From assembly GCA_965215215.1 (NCBI GenBank), contig OZ244043.1, positions 3,782,001 through 3,846,000 of the forward strand: 64,000 nucleotides of DNA. Reading direction: 5' to 3'. The notes under the pieces were generated by a model. That model was not told the origin of the DNA and ran no database searches. It was given only the letters and a program-made list of their open reading frames with translations. Positions 42,613 to 51,459 of this stretch are shown here, in pieces (the first letter of the stretch is position 1; each line of letters opens with the position of its first letter). Made by a program: the position numbers and the translations under genes. This stretch comes from CALDTK01 sp965215215 (GTDB lineage Bacteria; Bacteroidota; Bacteroidia; Chitinophagales; Saprospiraceae).

Positions 42613-42800
42613 TTATTCTCCTTCCAAAATGGAGAAAATAGCCGGCCCAGTAATATCGTCGCTGTAGTAACTTAAAATACTCCCCACTTGGAGGCTCCCA
42701 ATCCGATCATCGGCAAGGCGTACGAGTCGATAGCAGAAGCCATCCGTGACGATAATACGGTCATGTAGACGGCTCGGATACTGTGAGAGACTATTCGAAT
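42613..42800 (-). pseudogene. C-terminal fragment of an unknown gene next to the IS5 remnant
   Basis: After the transposase stop the strand stays open for ~60 codons: NSNSLSQYPSRLHDRIIVTD, then GFCYRLVRLADDRIGSLQVG and ITGPAIFSILEGE. The upstream part of the same open frame belongs to the transposase in a shifted frame, so only this tail may be a real gene end, cut by the insertion. I do not recognise it. Confidence 0.3.
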
Positions 42801-43630
42801 TTACAACTTTGACAATGTATGGCGGAGGGATCCGAGCGACACCCACGCTTCGGCGACCTGCGTGCGGCGATCGTAGCTCGCGCGCACCCGCCGGCACCAC
42901 GTCAGCTACGAGAACGTCCGCTCGATCGCCACCGCTCCGGCAGCGGGACGGACGCTCGGCCGTTCGCTTTGGCTTTTAATCGGTTAGCCTCCGTATAGTC
43001 GGAGGATTTCACGATCTCCACGGTGAACCCCCGCGCCGCCGCCCCGCGCTCGAAGTCGCCGTAGGCCCCGTCCGCGTACGCAGAGCGCACCTCGGGGGAG
43101 CCCGCCGCGCGGACCGCGTTGAGCAGCTCGGGCATCGCCCGCGGAGCGTGGACGTTGGCCGCGCTCACCACGCACGCCGGGACGTTGCCGCGGGTGTCGG
43201 TGGCGGTGTGGTACTCGATGCCGTTGACCTTCTCGTGGCCGTCGAAGCCGCGCTGATCGCGGCGGCCCCACACCCGCGACTCGACCGACCGCGAGTCGGG
43301 CACGCGGGCGGTCGGCCCGGGCTCGGTGGCGGAGGCGTCGCCCGCGGGAGACAGCCCCCGGGGGTGCTCGACGAGTAGGGCGTCGAGCGCGTTGATGACG
43401 TAGGCATCGGCTCACTTGCGGAAGTGGCGGTAGACCGTGCCCGCGGGCGGGAAGCGCTCGCGCGGGAGCCCCGCCCACTGACACCCGGTGCGCAGCTGGA
43501 GGAAGATCGCCCCCGCGATGGAACGGAGGGGATGTTTGAACTCGCGGACGCCGACGAGGCGGGGGAGCTCCGGCTCCGGTACCTCCCACCGGCTATCGGT
43601 GAGGAAAGTACGGGGATCAGGTAGTTGCAC
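42801..43630 (-). pseudogene. Degenerate IS5-family transposase
   Basis: A GTG at 43630 opens VQLPDPRTFLTDSRWEVPEP; the DDE family is identified by FLQLRTGCQWAGLPRERFPP, TVYRHFRK, DSRSVESRVWGRRDQRGFDG, CVVSAANVHAP and VRSAYADGAYGDFE. A TGA at 43412-43414 replaces the Trp of the YRxFRxW motif; near 42930 a frameshift leads to VAIERTFS, an in-frame TAG (again where Trp is expected) and LTWCRRVRASYDRRTQVAEA WVSLGSLRHTL, ending at 42801. About 276 codons in all, normal for IS5, but three lesions make it inactive. Terminal repeats were not found with confidence. Confidence 0.8.
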
Positions 43631-43888
43631 ACCCCCGTATGCCTCCCGATAGTTCTTGTTCGATCGATCACGCCATGCCGAACAAATAGGGAAATACATC
43701 AATTAAAATAGACTCTGAGGCAGGTAACTTCGATTGTAATGGATGTCGCGCGTAGCGCAATGGAAGTTTACCGGCGCTGCAACTGTGCACATGAGGGGGG
43801 GCATAAGCACGGCTGTTATAACACAAGGCGTGCACCATGTTCCTCAGCTTTAACGCAGCCGATTCCAGCCTCCGTACTCGGCTAAGCT

Positions 43889-44680
43889 TTATCGCAACAC
43901 CTCCTCCAACACCCTCTCCACCCCGAACGCATCGTTGCTCCCGGTAGCGTACCGCGCCGCTCGCCGCACGTTCTCGTGCGCATTCTCCATCGCGTAGCTG
44001 AAATCGGCGAGGGCGAGCATTTCGAGGTCGTTGTTGTAGTCGCCGAACACCATGGTCTCGGCGGGGGTAACGCCGAGTCGGCGCTGCAGGAAGGCGATCG
44101 CGTGGCCTTTGTGCGCGTTCGGGTCGGATACATCCACCCACAACGGTCCGGATACCTTCACCTTGAGCTCACCTTCCAGGCTGCGGACGTGCGGGTAGAT
44201 GTTGGCCTCCGAACCGCCTGCGTGGTAGAGCGCGATTTTGAGGACCTCGCCCTGGAACTCGTACAAATCCGGAAGGCTCGCGTGCGCGGAATAGAACTCC
44301 GCCATGTAATCGCGAAAAGCGCCCACGTCGTCCGAGACGAACGCATCCGATTTGGTGCAAAGCACGGGGTATACCCCGGGGAGCGGATCGACGAGGTCGA
44401 GTACGCGCCGGTGGGAGCCGGCCGGGAGTGGAGTAGAGAGGAGCTCCCGCCCTTCTTCGACCACGTAGGCCCCGTTCTCCGCGACGGCGACGAAGCGACC
44501 GTCGATGCGACCGAGCTTGTCCAGAATGCTGTGGTACTGGCGCCCGCTCGCGGCCACGAAGGTGATGTTTCGCGCGCGCAACTCCTCGAACAGCTCGAAA
44601 AAGCGTTCGCTCGCCTCGTGCTCGGAATTGAGCAGGGTGCCGTCCATGTCGGCGACCACGAGCTTTACGGCAGAAAAATC
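43889..44680 (-). CDS. Cof-type HAD-IIB family hydrolase
   Basis: The protein has 263 residues from the ATG at 44680 (MDFSAVKLVVADMDGTLLNS); an ATG 15 bp earlier is possible. HAD motif I (DMDGT), motif II (VAASGR), a C2B cap and motif IV (MVFGDYNNDLEML) are intact, defining a Cof-like sugar-phosphate/nucleotide-type phosphatase. Substrates of this group are broad (sugar phosphates, FMN, PLP). It follows the ubiD gene by about 20 bp on the same strand, so the two may share a transcript; UbiD enzymes need prenylated FMN, but a functional link is speculative. Confidence 0.87.
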   Translation of the reverse strand, partial: DFSAVKLVVADMDGTLLNSEHEASERFFELFEELRARNITFVAASGRQYHSILDKLGRIDGRFVAVAENGAYVVEEGRELLSTPLPAGSHRRVLDLVDPLPGVYPVLCTKSDAFVSDDVGAFRDYMAEFYSAHASLPDLYEFQGEVLKIALYHAGGSEANIYPHVRSLEGELKVKVSGPLWVDVSDPNAHKGHAIAFLQRRLGVTPAETMVFGDYNNDLEMLALADFSYAMENAHENVRRAARYATGSNDAFGVERVLEEVLR

Positions 44681-44700
44681 CATAGCGGCGAACATAGGGG

Positions 44701-46557
44701 CTAGACGACGCCGTGCAGCTCGCCACCCCGCGCGAAGAGACGATCTACACGTTCCTTAACCCGCTTGTCGACGACCAAGCCCGGGGCGTGGTGGGGTTTG
44801 ACGCGCGCGTCCATCACGAGCGGTCCGGCGCAACCCCAGTGCTTGTCTCGTTCCGTAGCGGCGACCCCGTAGAGATCGCGCGCGGGATTGGCGCGGGTGA
44901 AGGTCACCCACAGAAAGTTGTTGAGCGTCTGCGCCGTGAACGCCGCGTCGTCCACGAGGACGATGAGCGGGAACTCGTTTACGAGGGCTGGGTCAAGCTG
45001 TTGAATGCGATCTATTAGCGCTTTACGACTCTCCTCGCCGGTGAAGGGATCGATCTCCAGCGCGAGGACGCCGGGTAGGGGAACCGACGCGTGTTTTGGC
45101 GAAAGCCTACCGACGCGATCGGCGGGGATCTCGTGGCCGAGGCTGCGGCGCGCCGGACCGCGGGCGGCCCACACGGCTTTACTGCCGGAGTTCCAGCCCG
45201 CGCCGGAGTAGTCGAGGGTATCTATCGTCCAGTTGGTGTAGAGGTGGAGATCGCGTCGCCAGTCGATGCGTTCGAGGACGTGCCGCAGGAAGGCTGCTTC
45301 GTCGTGCGGGTCCAGACTCGGGTCGCGACTGCCGTCCGCGATGAGCAGGAATTTGGCGAGCGAAGTTTGCCCGGAGCCGAGGAGTCGGTTGCCCTGCGTG
45401 AGGATCTCCTCGGGTGGGCGGGAGTTGTCGCGCTCGTCGGCGCGGAACGGCATGTAGCGCTCGGAGCCCACCGCGAGCAGGAGGGGGTGGACGCCCGCCG
45501 CGTCTACGGCGTTGACGGCGCGGACGCCCGGGAACTCCTGCGGGGTGAGGTCGCGGACGATCCTAGAGATTAGGTACCCGAAGCTGGAATCCTCCATGGG
45601 TGGGCGCCCGACCACGCTGAAGTGCCAGATGGCGTTGGGGCGGTGGTAGACGGCGTCGACCTCCATAACGGGAAAATCGTGTTCGAGCGAGTAGTACCCG
45701 AGGTGATCCCCGAAGGGACCTTCCGGAAGTAGGCGCTGCTTGTCGACTCTACCGGCGATGACAAAGTCTGCCTCTGCGGGAACGAAGTATCCGTCGTCCC
45801 AAGCGTAGCGGACGCTGCGCCCACCGAGCATGCCGGCGAAGGTGAGCTCGCTCAGGCCCTCGGGCAGCGGCATGATCGCCGAGACCGCCCAACTCGGCGG
45901 GCCGCCGACGATCACGCTCGCGCGAAACGGCTCGTCGGACTGTAAGTACCGTTGGTGATGCACGCCGATGCCCCGGTGGAGCTGGTAGTGGAGGCCGATC
46001 TCGCGGTCGGGCACGTACCGATTGCCCGAGAGTTGCACGCGGTACATCCCCACGTTGGTTTCCATCGGATTACGGGAGCCGGGGGGAAGCGTGAGCACCT
46101 GCGGCATCGTGACGAAGGCCCCCCCGTCGTCGGGCCAGCTCTTGATTTGCGGAAGCTGACTCACTTGCGTGCGGCCCCGCAGCACCGGGGCCCGACCGAC
46201 GTAGCGCTTCGGCACCGAGGTGAGGGCGGTGAGCGGCGCCGAGGCGTAGGCGAGCGGCGCCTTGGCGAGGCGGGCCGGGTCGACCTTGAGCTCGACGATC
46301 CGCTGGACCTTTTCGAGCGTGTCGCGGAAGAGCCAGCTGGTGCGCTCGAAGGTACCGTAGAGGTTGGAGAGGGCACGAAAGGGGGATCCTTTGACGCGTT
46401 CGAAGAGGATGGCCGGTCCTTGAGCCTCGAAGATCCTCCGGTGGACCTCCGCGATCTCCTGGTCGGGATCGAGCTCGGTGGAGATCCGGAGCAAGCGTCC
46501 GTGGCGGTCTAGATCATCGACGGTTTCCTGGAGGTTTCGGTACGGCACCCCCTGCAA
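44701..46557 (-). CDS. UbiD family (prenyl-FMN-dependent) decarboxylase
   Basis: This 618-residue protein has the UbiD layout: PYRNLQETVDDLDRHGRLLR at the N-terminus, LSNLYGTFERTSWLF, METNVGMYRVQLSGNRYVPD, VIVGGPPSWAVSAIMPLPEG, FAGMLGGRSVRYA and EGPFGDHLGYYSLEHDFPV, where the invariant ExxxDHxG acid/base region is intact. Bacteroidota members of this long form are usually annotated as menaquinone-type or general UbiD decarboxylases; the substrate (an aromatic or unsaturated acid) is not fixed. No ubiX lies in the window. A HAD hydrolase follows downstream. Confidence 0.92.
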   Translation of the reverse strand: MQGVPYRNLQETVDDLDRHGRLLRISTELDPDQEIAEVHRRIFEAQGPAILFERVKGSPFRALSNLYGTFERTSWLFRDTLEKVQRIVELKVDPARLAKAPLAYASAPLTALTSVPKRYVGRAPVLRGRTQVSQLPQIKSWPDDGGAFVTMPQVLTLPPGSRNPMETNVGMYRVQLSGNRYVPDREIGLHYQLHRGIGVHHQRYLQSDEPFRASVIVGGPPSWAVSAIMPLPEGLSELTFAGMLGGRSVRYAWDDGYFVPAEADFVIAGRVDKQRLLPEGPFGDHLGYYSLEHDFPVMEVDAVYHRPNAIWHFSVVGRPPMEDSSFGYLISRIVRDLTPQEFPGVRAVNAVDAAGVHPLLLAVGSERYMPFRADERDNSRPPEEILTQGNRLLGSGQTSLAKFLLIADGSRDPSLDPHDEAAFLRHVLERIDWRRDLHLYTNWTIDTLDYSGAGWNSGSKAVWAARGPARRSLGHEIPADRVGRLSPKHASVPLPGVLALEIDPFTGEESRKALIDRIQQLDPALVNEFPLIVLVDDAAFTAQTLNNFLWVTFTRANPARDLYGVAATERDKHWGCAGPLVMDARVKPHHAPGLVVDKRVKERVDRLFARGGELHGVV

Positions 46558-46628
46558 ACGGGGGGGCGAGTAGGTAGTTCACCGCCGGCAGGCAGCGGGA
46601 TCGTGCCCTCAAGACGTTACCCGTGCTT

Positions 46629-47180
46629 ATGGTTCGCACGCGCCCGGCCGCCGAGGAAGACTTACCGCAGATCCTACTACTGCAAAGCTCCGCCCACCGG
46701 GCTGCGGTGAGCGCGGTTGTGGCCGCCGAAGAGGGCTTCGTGAGTTGGCGCCACGACTTGCAAACGCTGCGAATTTTGAACGAACCCATCCCGCACACCG
46801 TTGCGGTGGACGAAGCAGGGCTCGTGGTGGGCTATGCTTTGAGTACGAGTCCCGAGCACAGGGACGCACTCCCCGCAGCCACCCAAATCTTCGCCGTTAT
46901 CGAAACGCTACCCTGGAATAACACGCCGCTTGCGGAGCAATTCTACACCCTCATGGGTCAGGTTTGCGTTGCGCCCGCCTGGCGTGGGAAAGGGCTGTTC
47001 CGGCAGATGTACGGTACGTGGTTTCGGGCGCAAGCTGCCCGCTTCGAGGTCGCCGTGACGGTAATCTCCCGAGAAAACACCCGAAGTCTTTCTGCCCACG
47101 GGGCAATCGGCTGGCAACCAATCGGAAACAATTTCGCGGGAAACAAAAATTGGGCGATCGTCGCTCGGGCGATTTCCTAA
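46629..47180 (+). CDS. GNAT-family acetyltransferase
   Basis: The protein has 183 residues from the ATG at 46629 (an upstream GTG adds two residues). It begins with the GNAT pattern VRTRPAAEEDLPQILLLQS and shows motif A as GQVCVAPAWRGKGLFRQMYG (V.P.WRGKG), then motif B TVISRENTRSLSAHGAIGWQ. The substrate is unknown. The last ~80 bp and downstream DNA are AT-richer than the body. It is a single gene, divergent from ubiD (about 70 bp between starts). Confidence 0.87.
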   Translation: MVRTRPAAEEDLPQILLLQSSAHRAAVSAVVAAEEGFVSWRHDLQTLRILNEPIPHTVAVDEAGLVVGYALSTSPEHRDALPAATQIFAVIETLPWNNTPLAEQFYTLMGQVCVAPAWRGKGLFRQMYGTWFRAQAARFEVAVTVISRENTRSLSAHGAIGWQPIGNNFAGNKNWAIVARAIS

Positions 47181-47277
47181 CCTTTTGATAATATTGCCTT
47201 TCCAAAGCAACCAACTAGACAACTTTCACTTACCCTTGACGAGCAAAAGCTCAAAACACCCCTCTTAACTTCCCCCA

Positions 47278-48084
47278 ATGAATTTCTTCAAAACAACACT
47301 TTCTGTAGTAGCGGCCTTCGCCATTGGCGCGGGTGCTGTGCAGGCGCAGGACAGCACTTCGATTTACGGCCTGATCTCCAATTCTTCCATTTCCGATGAC
47401 TTCTCCACTCTGAAGCTGGCGGTCGACACCGCAGGTCTAGCTTCAACTCTGTCGGATACATCTGAGGGAGTTGAATTTACCGTGTTTGCACCCTCCAATG
47501 GTGCTTTCTCCGTTAGCATCCCGCAGCAGGATACTCTCGACAAGTTGCTCGGAGATAGTGCTACATTAGCTAGCATTCTGACCTATCACGTAGTACCTGG
47601 GACCGTTCTCGCGGCGGATCTTACGGATAGTATGATGGTAACAACCGTCAACGGTGAGAGCCTGCTTATCACGATCGATGATTCGGTGGATCCCGCCGTC
47701 GTCAGAGCCGACTCGGCAACGGTTCAACAAGCCGATATCATTGCGAGCAACGGCGTGATCCACAAGATTAACGCTGTATTGATGCCATCGATGGATACGA
47801 CTGGTGGTAATCCCGATACACCATCCACGATCAAGCCCCTTCTCGCGCAGGAGCTGAACGTTCGGATCTACCCGAACCCAACGACCGATGTCGCAACCAT
47901 CGATGCTCCCAGCGACGTGCAGATCTCTAGCATCGAGGTGCTCAACCAAGCCGGCCAAGTTGTAGTCAAGCAGACTGACGCAACCCGCGTTGACCTTAGC
48001 GCTCAGCCGGTAGGTACCTACTACCTCTTTATTGAGACGAACAAAGGCTTAATTAGCCAGACCCTCCAGCGGTCGGGCCAGTAA
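47278..48084 (+). CDS. Secreted fasciclin (FAS1) domain protein with T9SS type A sorting tail
   Basis: The protein has 268 residues: signal peptide (MNFFKTTLSVVAAFAIGAGA VQAQ), one FAS1 domain at about 28-165 (EFTVFAPSNGAFSV, LTYHVVPGTVLAADL, NGVIHKINAVLMP) and a C-terminal sorting domain (NVRIYPNPTTDVATIDAPSD ... NQAGQVVVKQ ... GTYYLFIETNKG). The IYPNPT start and the PVGTYYLF box are the recognised T9SS type A pattern, so the protein should be exported through the outer membrane and attached or released there. FAS1 domains mediate adhesion. Codon use is less GC-rich than neighbours, typical for secreted genes in this window. Confidence 0.95.
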   Translation: MNFFKTTLSVVAAFAIGAGAVQAQDSTSIYGLISNSSISDDFSTLKLAVDTAGLASTLSDTSEGVEFTVFAPSNGAFSVSIPQQDTLDKLLGDSATLASILTYHVVPGTVLAADLTDSMMVTTVNGESLLITIDDSVDPAVVRADSATVQQADIIASNGVIHKINAVLMPSMDTTGGNPDTPSTIKPLLAQELNVRIYPNPTTDVATIDAPSDVQISSIEVLNQAGQVVVKQTDATRVDLSAQPVGTYYLFIETNKGLISQTLQRSGQ

Positions 48085-48108
48085 GCCGCCGCTAGGATAC
48101 ATTCGCTA

Positions 48109-48146
48109 AACAGCCCCGTCAGCTTTCGAGCTGGCGGGGCTGTTTA
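48109..48146. terminator. Strong bidirectional rho-independent terminator
   Basis: A 15-bp stem AACAGCCCCGTCAGC/GCTGGCGGGGCTGTT (one G-T pair) with loop TTTCGA lies between the FAS1 gene and the convergent YggS gene. T-rich sequence follows on both strands. Confidence 0.9.
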
Positions 48147-48171
48147 TATTACCCCCTTAACTTTTACCCGC

Positions 48172-48828
48172 TCATTCCCTCGCCCCAAACAAAAGCGACC
48201 CGATCCGCAACATATTACTCCTCTGTTTTAGCGCAAGCTCGTAGTCCCCACTCATCCCCATACTGAGTACGTTCCAATCCGGGCGCCGCCCGTAGTAACG
48301 CTGCTTGATCGTGGTGTACAGCTCGTGTAGCTCCCCAAACTCGCGTGCTACCTCTGCCTGATTCGGCGTATTGCTCGCCATGCCCATTAGTCCCGACATC
48401 CGACACCACGCCAGTCGGTGGATCTCCTGGTCGGCGAAAAGCTTCAGCACGTCATCCGCGTCGAAGCCGTGCTTCGTCTCCTCGCGGGCGACGTGCACCT
48501 GGATGAGCACGTTGATGATCTTGCCCCCGGCCTTGCCGCGCTTGTTGATCTCCTCCAGCAAGCGCAGGCTATCCACACCGTGAATGAGCTCTACGAACGG
48601 TGCGATCTGTCGCACTTTGTTGCGCTGGAGGTGGCCCACGAAGTGCCAGCGGATATCCTGCGGCAACTGCGCCTGCTTGTCCACGAGCTCCTGCACGTAG
48701 TTCTCGCCGAAGTCGCGCTGGCCCTGCTCGTAGAGCTCGAGGATGGCGCCAACGGGCTTCGTTTTGGATACGGCCACGAGCGTAGCATCGTGTGCGTCGG
48801 CGAGGTCCCTGAGTTCGGTATACGTCAT
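48172..48828 (-). CDS. YggS/PLPBP family pyridoxal phosphate homeostasis protein
   Basis: This 218-residue protein is the single-domain alanine racemase N-terminal-like TIM barrel that binds PLP. Motifs: ATLVAVSKTKPVGAILELYE with the PLP Lys, DFGENYVQELVDKQ, WHFVGHLQRNKVRQI, HGVDSLRLLEEINKRG, LIQVHVAREETKHGF and LSMGMSGDYELAL. It buffers PLP and influences amino-acid metabolism. The dNK gene ends 9 bp upstream on the same strand, so they probably form a two-gene transcript. Confidence 0.95.
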   Translation of the reverse strand: MTYTELRDLADAHDATLVAVSKTKPVGAILELYEQGQRDFGENYVQELVDKQAQLPQDIRWHFVGHLQRNKVRQIAPFVELIHGVDSLRLLEEINKRGKAGGKIINVLIQVHVAREETKHGFDADDVLKLFADQEIHRLAWCRMSGLMGMASNTPNQAEVAREFGELHELYTTIKQRYYGRRPDWNVLSMGMSGDYELALKQRSNMLRIGSLLFGARE

Positions 48829-48837
48829 GGTTGGGGT

Positions 48838-49539
48838 TTAAAAGAGTCCGCCCAGTTGCCCCTGCACCTTCTCCACCACGAGGCCGAGGTCCGCGGGCGA
48901 GCGTACGAAGTCGAGGTCTCCGACGTCGACGATGAGCTTCGGCCCCGCGGCGTACCCCTGGATCCACTCCTCGTAACGCGCGTTGAGCCGCTTGAGGTAG
49001 TCGATCGAGATGTTGCCCTCGTACTCGCGGCCGCGCTGCTCGATGTGGTCGACCAGCGTCGGGATGCCCGCACGTAGGTAGATGAGTAGATCGGGGGGGG
49101 CGATTTGCGATTGCATCGCCGAAAACAGCTCGAAGTAGTTGTTGAAGTCGCGCTGCGAGAGCAACCCCATATTGTACAGGTTCGGCGCGAAGATCTCGGC
49201 GTCCTCGTAGATCGTTCGGTCCTGGATCACCGTCTCGTCGCCCCGCAGGATGTCGATGATCCCGTGGTAGCGCTTGTGGAGGAAGTACACCTGCAGGTTG
49301 AAGGCCCAGCGCTGCATGTCGTCGTAGAAGTCCTGCAGATACGGATTGTCCTCGGTGCTCTCGTAGTGCACCGTCCAGCCGAATTGCTTGCCGAGTAAGC
49401 CACACAGCGTGGTTTTGCCCGCACCGATGTTGCCGCTCACGGCAATGTATTTCGGGTGCACGTTTGGGTGAGCCGCTTCCGCCATACGGGCAAAGAAAGC
49501 ATCGTACGGGCTCTTGGTCAGCACCTCCCTGGTCTTCAT
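48838..49539 (-). CDS. Deoxynucleoside kinase
   Basis: This 233-residue protein has the dNK fold: P-loop IAVSGNIGAGKTTLCGLLG near residues 31-47, the ESTEDNPYLQDFYDD substrate region, the DRT motif (VIQDRTIYEDAEIF) and the lid region with LIYLRAGIPTLVDHIEQRGR. It phosphorylates deoxynucleosides for salvage (deoxyadenosine/deoxyguanosine kinases are typical in Bacteroidota). The N-terminal ~25 residues form a small extension (SPYDAFFARMAEA) before the P-loop. It is upstream of and likely co-transcribed with the YggS gene. Confidence 0.9.
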   Translation of the reverse strand: MKTREVLTKSPYDAFFARMAEAAHPNVHPKYIAVSGNIGAGKTTLCGLLGKQFGWTVHYESTEDNPYLQDFYDDMQRWAFNLQVYFLHKRYHGIIDILRGDETVIQDRTIYEDAEIFAPNLYNMGLLSQRDFNNYFELFSAMQSQIAPPDLLIYLRAGIPTLVDHIEQRGREYEGNISIDYLKRLNARYEEWIQGYAAGPKLIVDVGDLDFVRSPADLGLVVEKVQGQLGGLF

Positions 49540-49628
49540 CGAATAGTCTCGCTTTCGCTAAAACCACACCTTAGCTTCCACGCGCCAACCGTTGTCTACT
49601 ACCCCCGCTCCCGCAAAACAACCCCCAC

Positions 49629-50336
49629 GTGTCCCAGGCGATCATCGAAACCCGCGAGCTCACCAAAACCTACCAAATGGGTACCGAGCTCATCCGCGCC
49701 CTCCAGGGCGTCTCCCTGCGCGTGGAGCCGAACGATTACGTGGCGCTCATGGGGCCTTCCGGCTCCGGGAAGTCCACCTTGATGAACCTGCTCGGCTGCC
49801 TCGACACGCCAACGAGCGGCTCCTACACGCTCGCCGGACAGCGCGTCGACCAAATGTCCGACGCCGAGCTCGCGCAGGCCCGTAACCGCCAAATCGGCTT
49901 CGTCTTCCAGACCTTTAACCTCATGCCACGCCTCTCCGCCCAGGAGAACGTAGCGCTGCCCCTAATTTACGCCGGCGTCTCGCGCTCGAGGCGCAACGCC
50001 CGCGCCGCGGAGATGCTCGACGCCGTGCAACTCGGCGATCGCATGCACCACAAACCGAACGAGCTCTCCGGCGGTCAGCGCCAGCGGGTGGCCGTGGCCC
50101 GCGCGCTCATCAACGATCCGAGCATGATCCTCGCGGACGAGCCCACGGGGAACCTCGACACCAAAACCTCCTTAGAGATCATGGCGCTGTTTCAGAACAT
50201 CCACGCCAACGGGAACACCGTGGTGATCGTCACCCACGAACCCGACATCGCCGAATACGCCCACCGGGTAGTCCGCATGCGCGATGGCGTCGTCGAGACG
50301 GACAGCAAACAAGTAGCGAGGACGCTTCAGGCCTGA
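49629..50336 (+). CDS. ABC transporter ATPase, LolD/MacB type
   Basis: This 235-residue ATPase begins with a GTG. Motifs: Walker A GPSGSGKST near 42, the Q loop FVFQTFNLMPRLSAQENVAL, signature ELSGGQRQRVAVARAL near 145, Walker B MILADEPTGNLD near 166 and the H loop VIVTHEPDIAEYA. The 'RIGFVFQ.FNL' and 'DEPTGNLD' forms are typical of MacB/LolD ATPases that work with FtsX-like permeases in lipoprotein release or export. No permease gene is adjacent; the partner must be elsewhere. Its 3' end is 5 bp from that of fbaA. Confidence 0.92.
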   Translation: MSQAIIETRELTKTYQMGTELIRALQGVSLRVEPNDYVALMGPSGSGKSTLMNLLGCLDTPTSGSYTLAGQRVDQMSDAELAQARNRQIGFVFQTFNLMPRLSAQENVALPLIYAGVSRSRRNARAAEMLDAVQLGDRMHHKPNELSGGQRQRVAVARALINDPSMILADEPTGNLDTKTSLEIMALFQNIHANGNTVVIVTHEPDIAEYAHRVVRMRDGVVETDSKQVARTLQA

Positions 50337-50341
50337 AGACC

Positions 50342-51427
50342 TCAGGCGTTACGCCCTACGCAGTTTAGCTCCTCGAAGCCGGTCGTGAGTCGCTTCACGA
50401 AACTCTGCTCCGCGGCACGTAGCCACTTGCGCGGATCGTAGTACTTCTTGTTCGGTGCGTCCTCGCCGCTCGGATTACCGATCTGACCCTGCAGGAAGTC
50501 CTTGTTCTTGACCTCGTACGCACGCACACCGTCCCAGGTCGCCCACTGCATGTCGGTATCGATATTCATCTTGACCGCCCCGTAGGAGATGGCCTCCTTG
50601 ATGTCCTCCGGACTCGAGCCCGAGCCGCCGTGGAATACGAAATTGACCGGATTCTCCTTCTCGAGCGAAAACTTCTCCTTCACGTACGCCTGTGATTTTT
50701 GCAGGATCTTCGGGTCGAGCTTCACGTTGCCCGGCTTGTACACACCGTGCACGTTGCCGAAGGCCGCGGCGACGGTGAAGCGGTCGCTCACGGCCTTGAG
50801 CTTCTCGTACGCGAAGGCAACTTCCTCCGGCTTGGTGTAGAGCTTACTCTCGTCGACGTCCGAATTGTCGACGCCGTCCTCTTCGCCCCCCGTTACACCC
50901 AACTCGATCTCGAGCGTGATCCCGAGCGGTGTAAACTTCTCGAGGTACTTCACGCAGGTCTCGAGGTTCTCCTCGATCGGCTCCTCGCTCAGATCGAGCA
51001 TATGCGAGCTGAAGAGCGGGTACCCGCGCTGCTCGAAGAACTTCTCGTTCGCCTCGAGCAGGCCGTCCATCCAGGGCAGCAGCTTCTTGGCGCAGTGGTC
51101 GGTGTGCAGGATCACCGTTACCCCGTACATCTTGGCGAGCGCGTGCACGTGGGTCGCGCCCGCGATCGCGCCGATCACCGAGGCTTGGTTCCGGTCGTTC
51201 GGAAGCGAGCCGCCCGCGTAGAAGGAGGCACCGCCGTTGGAGAGCTGGATGATCACCGGCGACTTCACCGCCGCCGCCGTCTCGAGCACCGCGTTGATGC
51301 TGTTGCTGTTCACGACGTTGACCGCCGGCAGGGCAAAATCGTTTTCGTTCGCGTAATTGAGGAGATCGGTTACGTCGTCCCCGGCGAGTACACCGGTCCG
51401 AAAGCGTGTCTTGCTGGCTGTGGCCAT
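50342..51427 (-). CDS. fbaA: Class II fructose-bisphosphate aldolase
   Basis: This 361-residue zinc enzyme of glycolysis/gluconeogenesis has the class II signatures: ALPAVNVVNSNSINAVLETA, VILHTDHCAKKLLPWMDGLL near residue 107 (zinc His and catalytic Asp), GITLEIELGVTGGEEDGVDN, the zinc His-containing FGNVHGVYKPGNVKL and the substrate loop VFHGGSGSSPEDIKEAISYG AVKMNIDTDMQWA. The length and insert match the E. coli FbaA (class IIA) type. It is monocistronic and convergent with the ABC ATPase gene. Confidence 0.97.
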   Translation of the reverse strand: MATASKTRFRTGVLAGDDVTDLLNYANENDFALPAVNVVNSNSINAVLETAAAVKSPVIIQLSNGGASFYAGGSLPNDRNQASVIGAIAGATHVHALAKMYGVTVILHTDHCAKKLLPWMDGLLEANEKFFEQRGYPLFSSHMLDLSEEPIEENLETCVKYLEKFTPLGITLEIELGVTGGEEDGVDNSDVDESKLYTKPEEVAFAYEKLKAVSDRFTVAAAFGNVHGVYKPGNVKLDPKILQKSQAYVKEKFSLEKENPVNFVFHGGSGSSPEDIKEAISYGAVKMNIDTDMQWATWDGVRAYEVKNKDFLQGQIGNPSGEDAPNKKYYDPRKWLRAAEQSFVKRLTTGFEELNCVGRNA

Positions 51428-51459
51428 GAGGCTAAGTTTAGGCCGGCAATGATACCGTC

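Noticed and set aside
43700..43870. Integron attC-like site (GTTATAAC and GCATAAGC motifs)
   Set aside because: No complementary arm of the expected spacing, no integrase gene and no array of cassettes were found.
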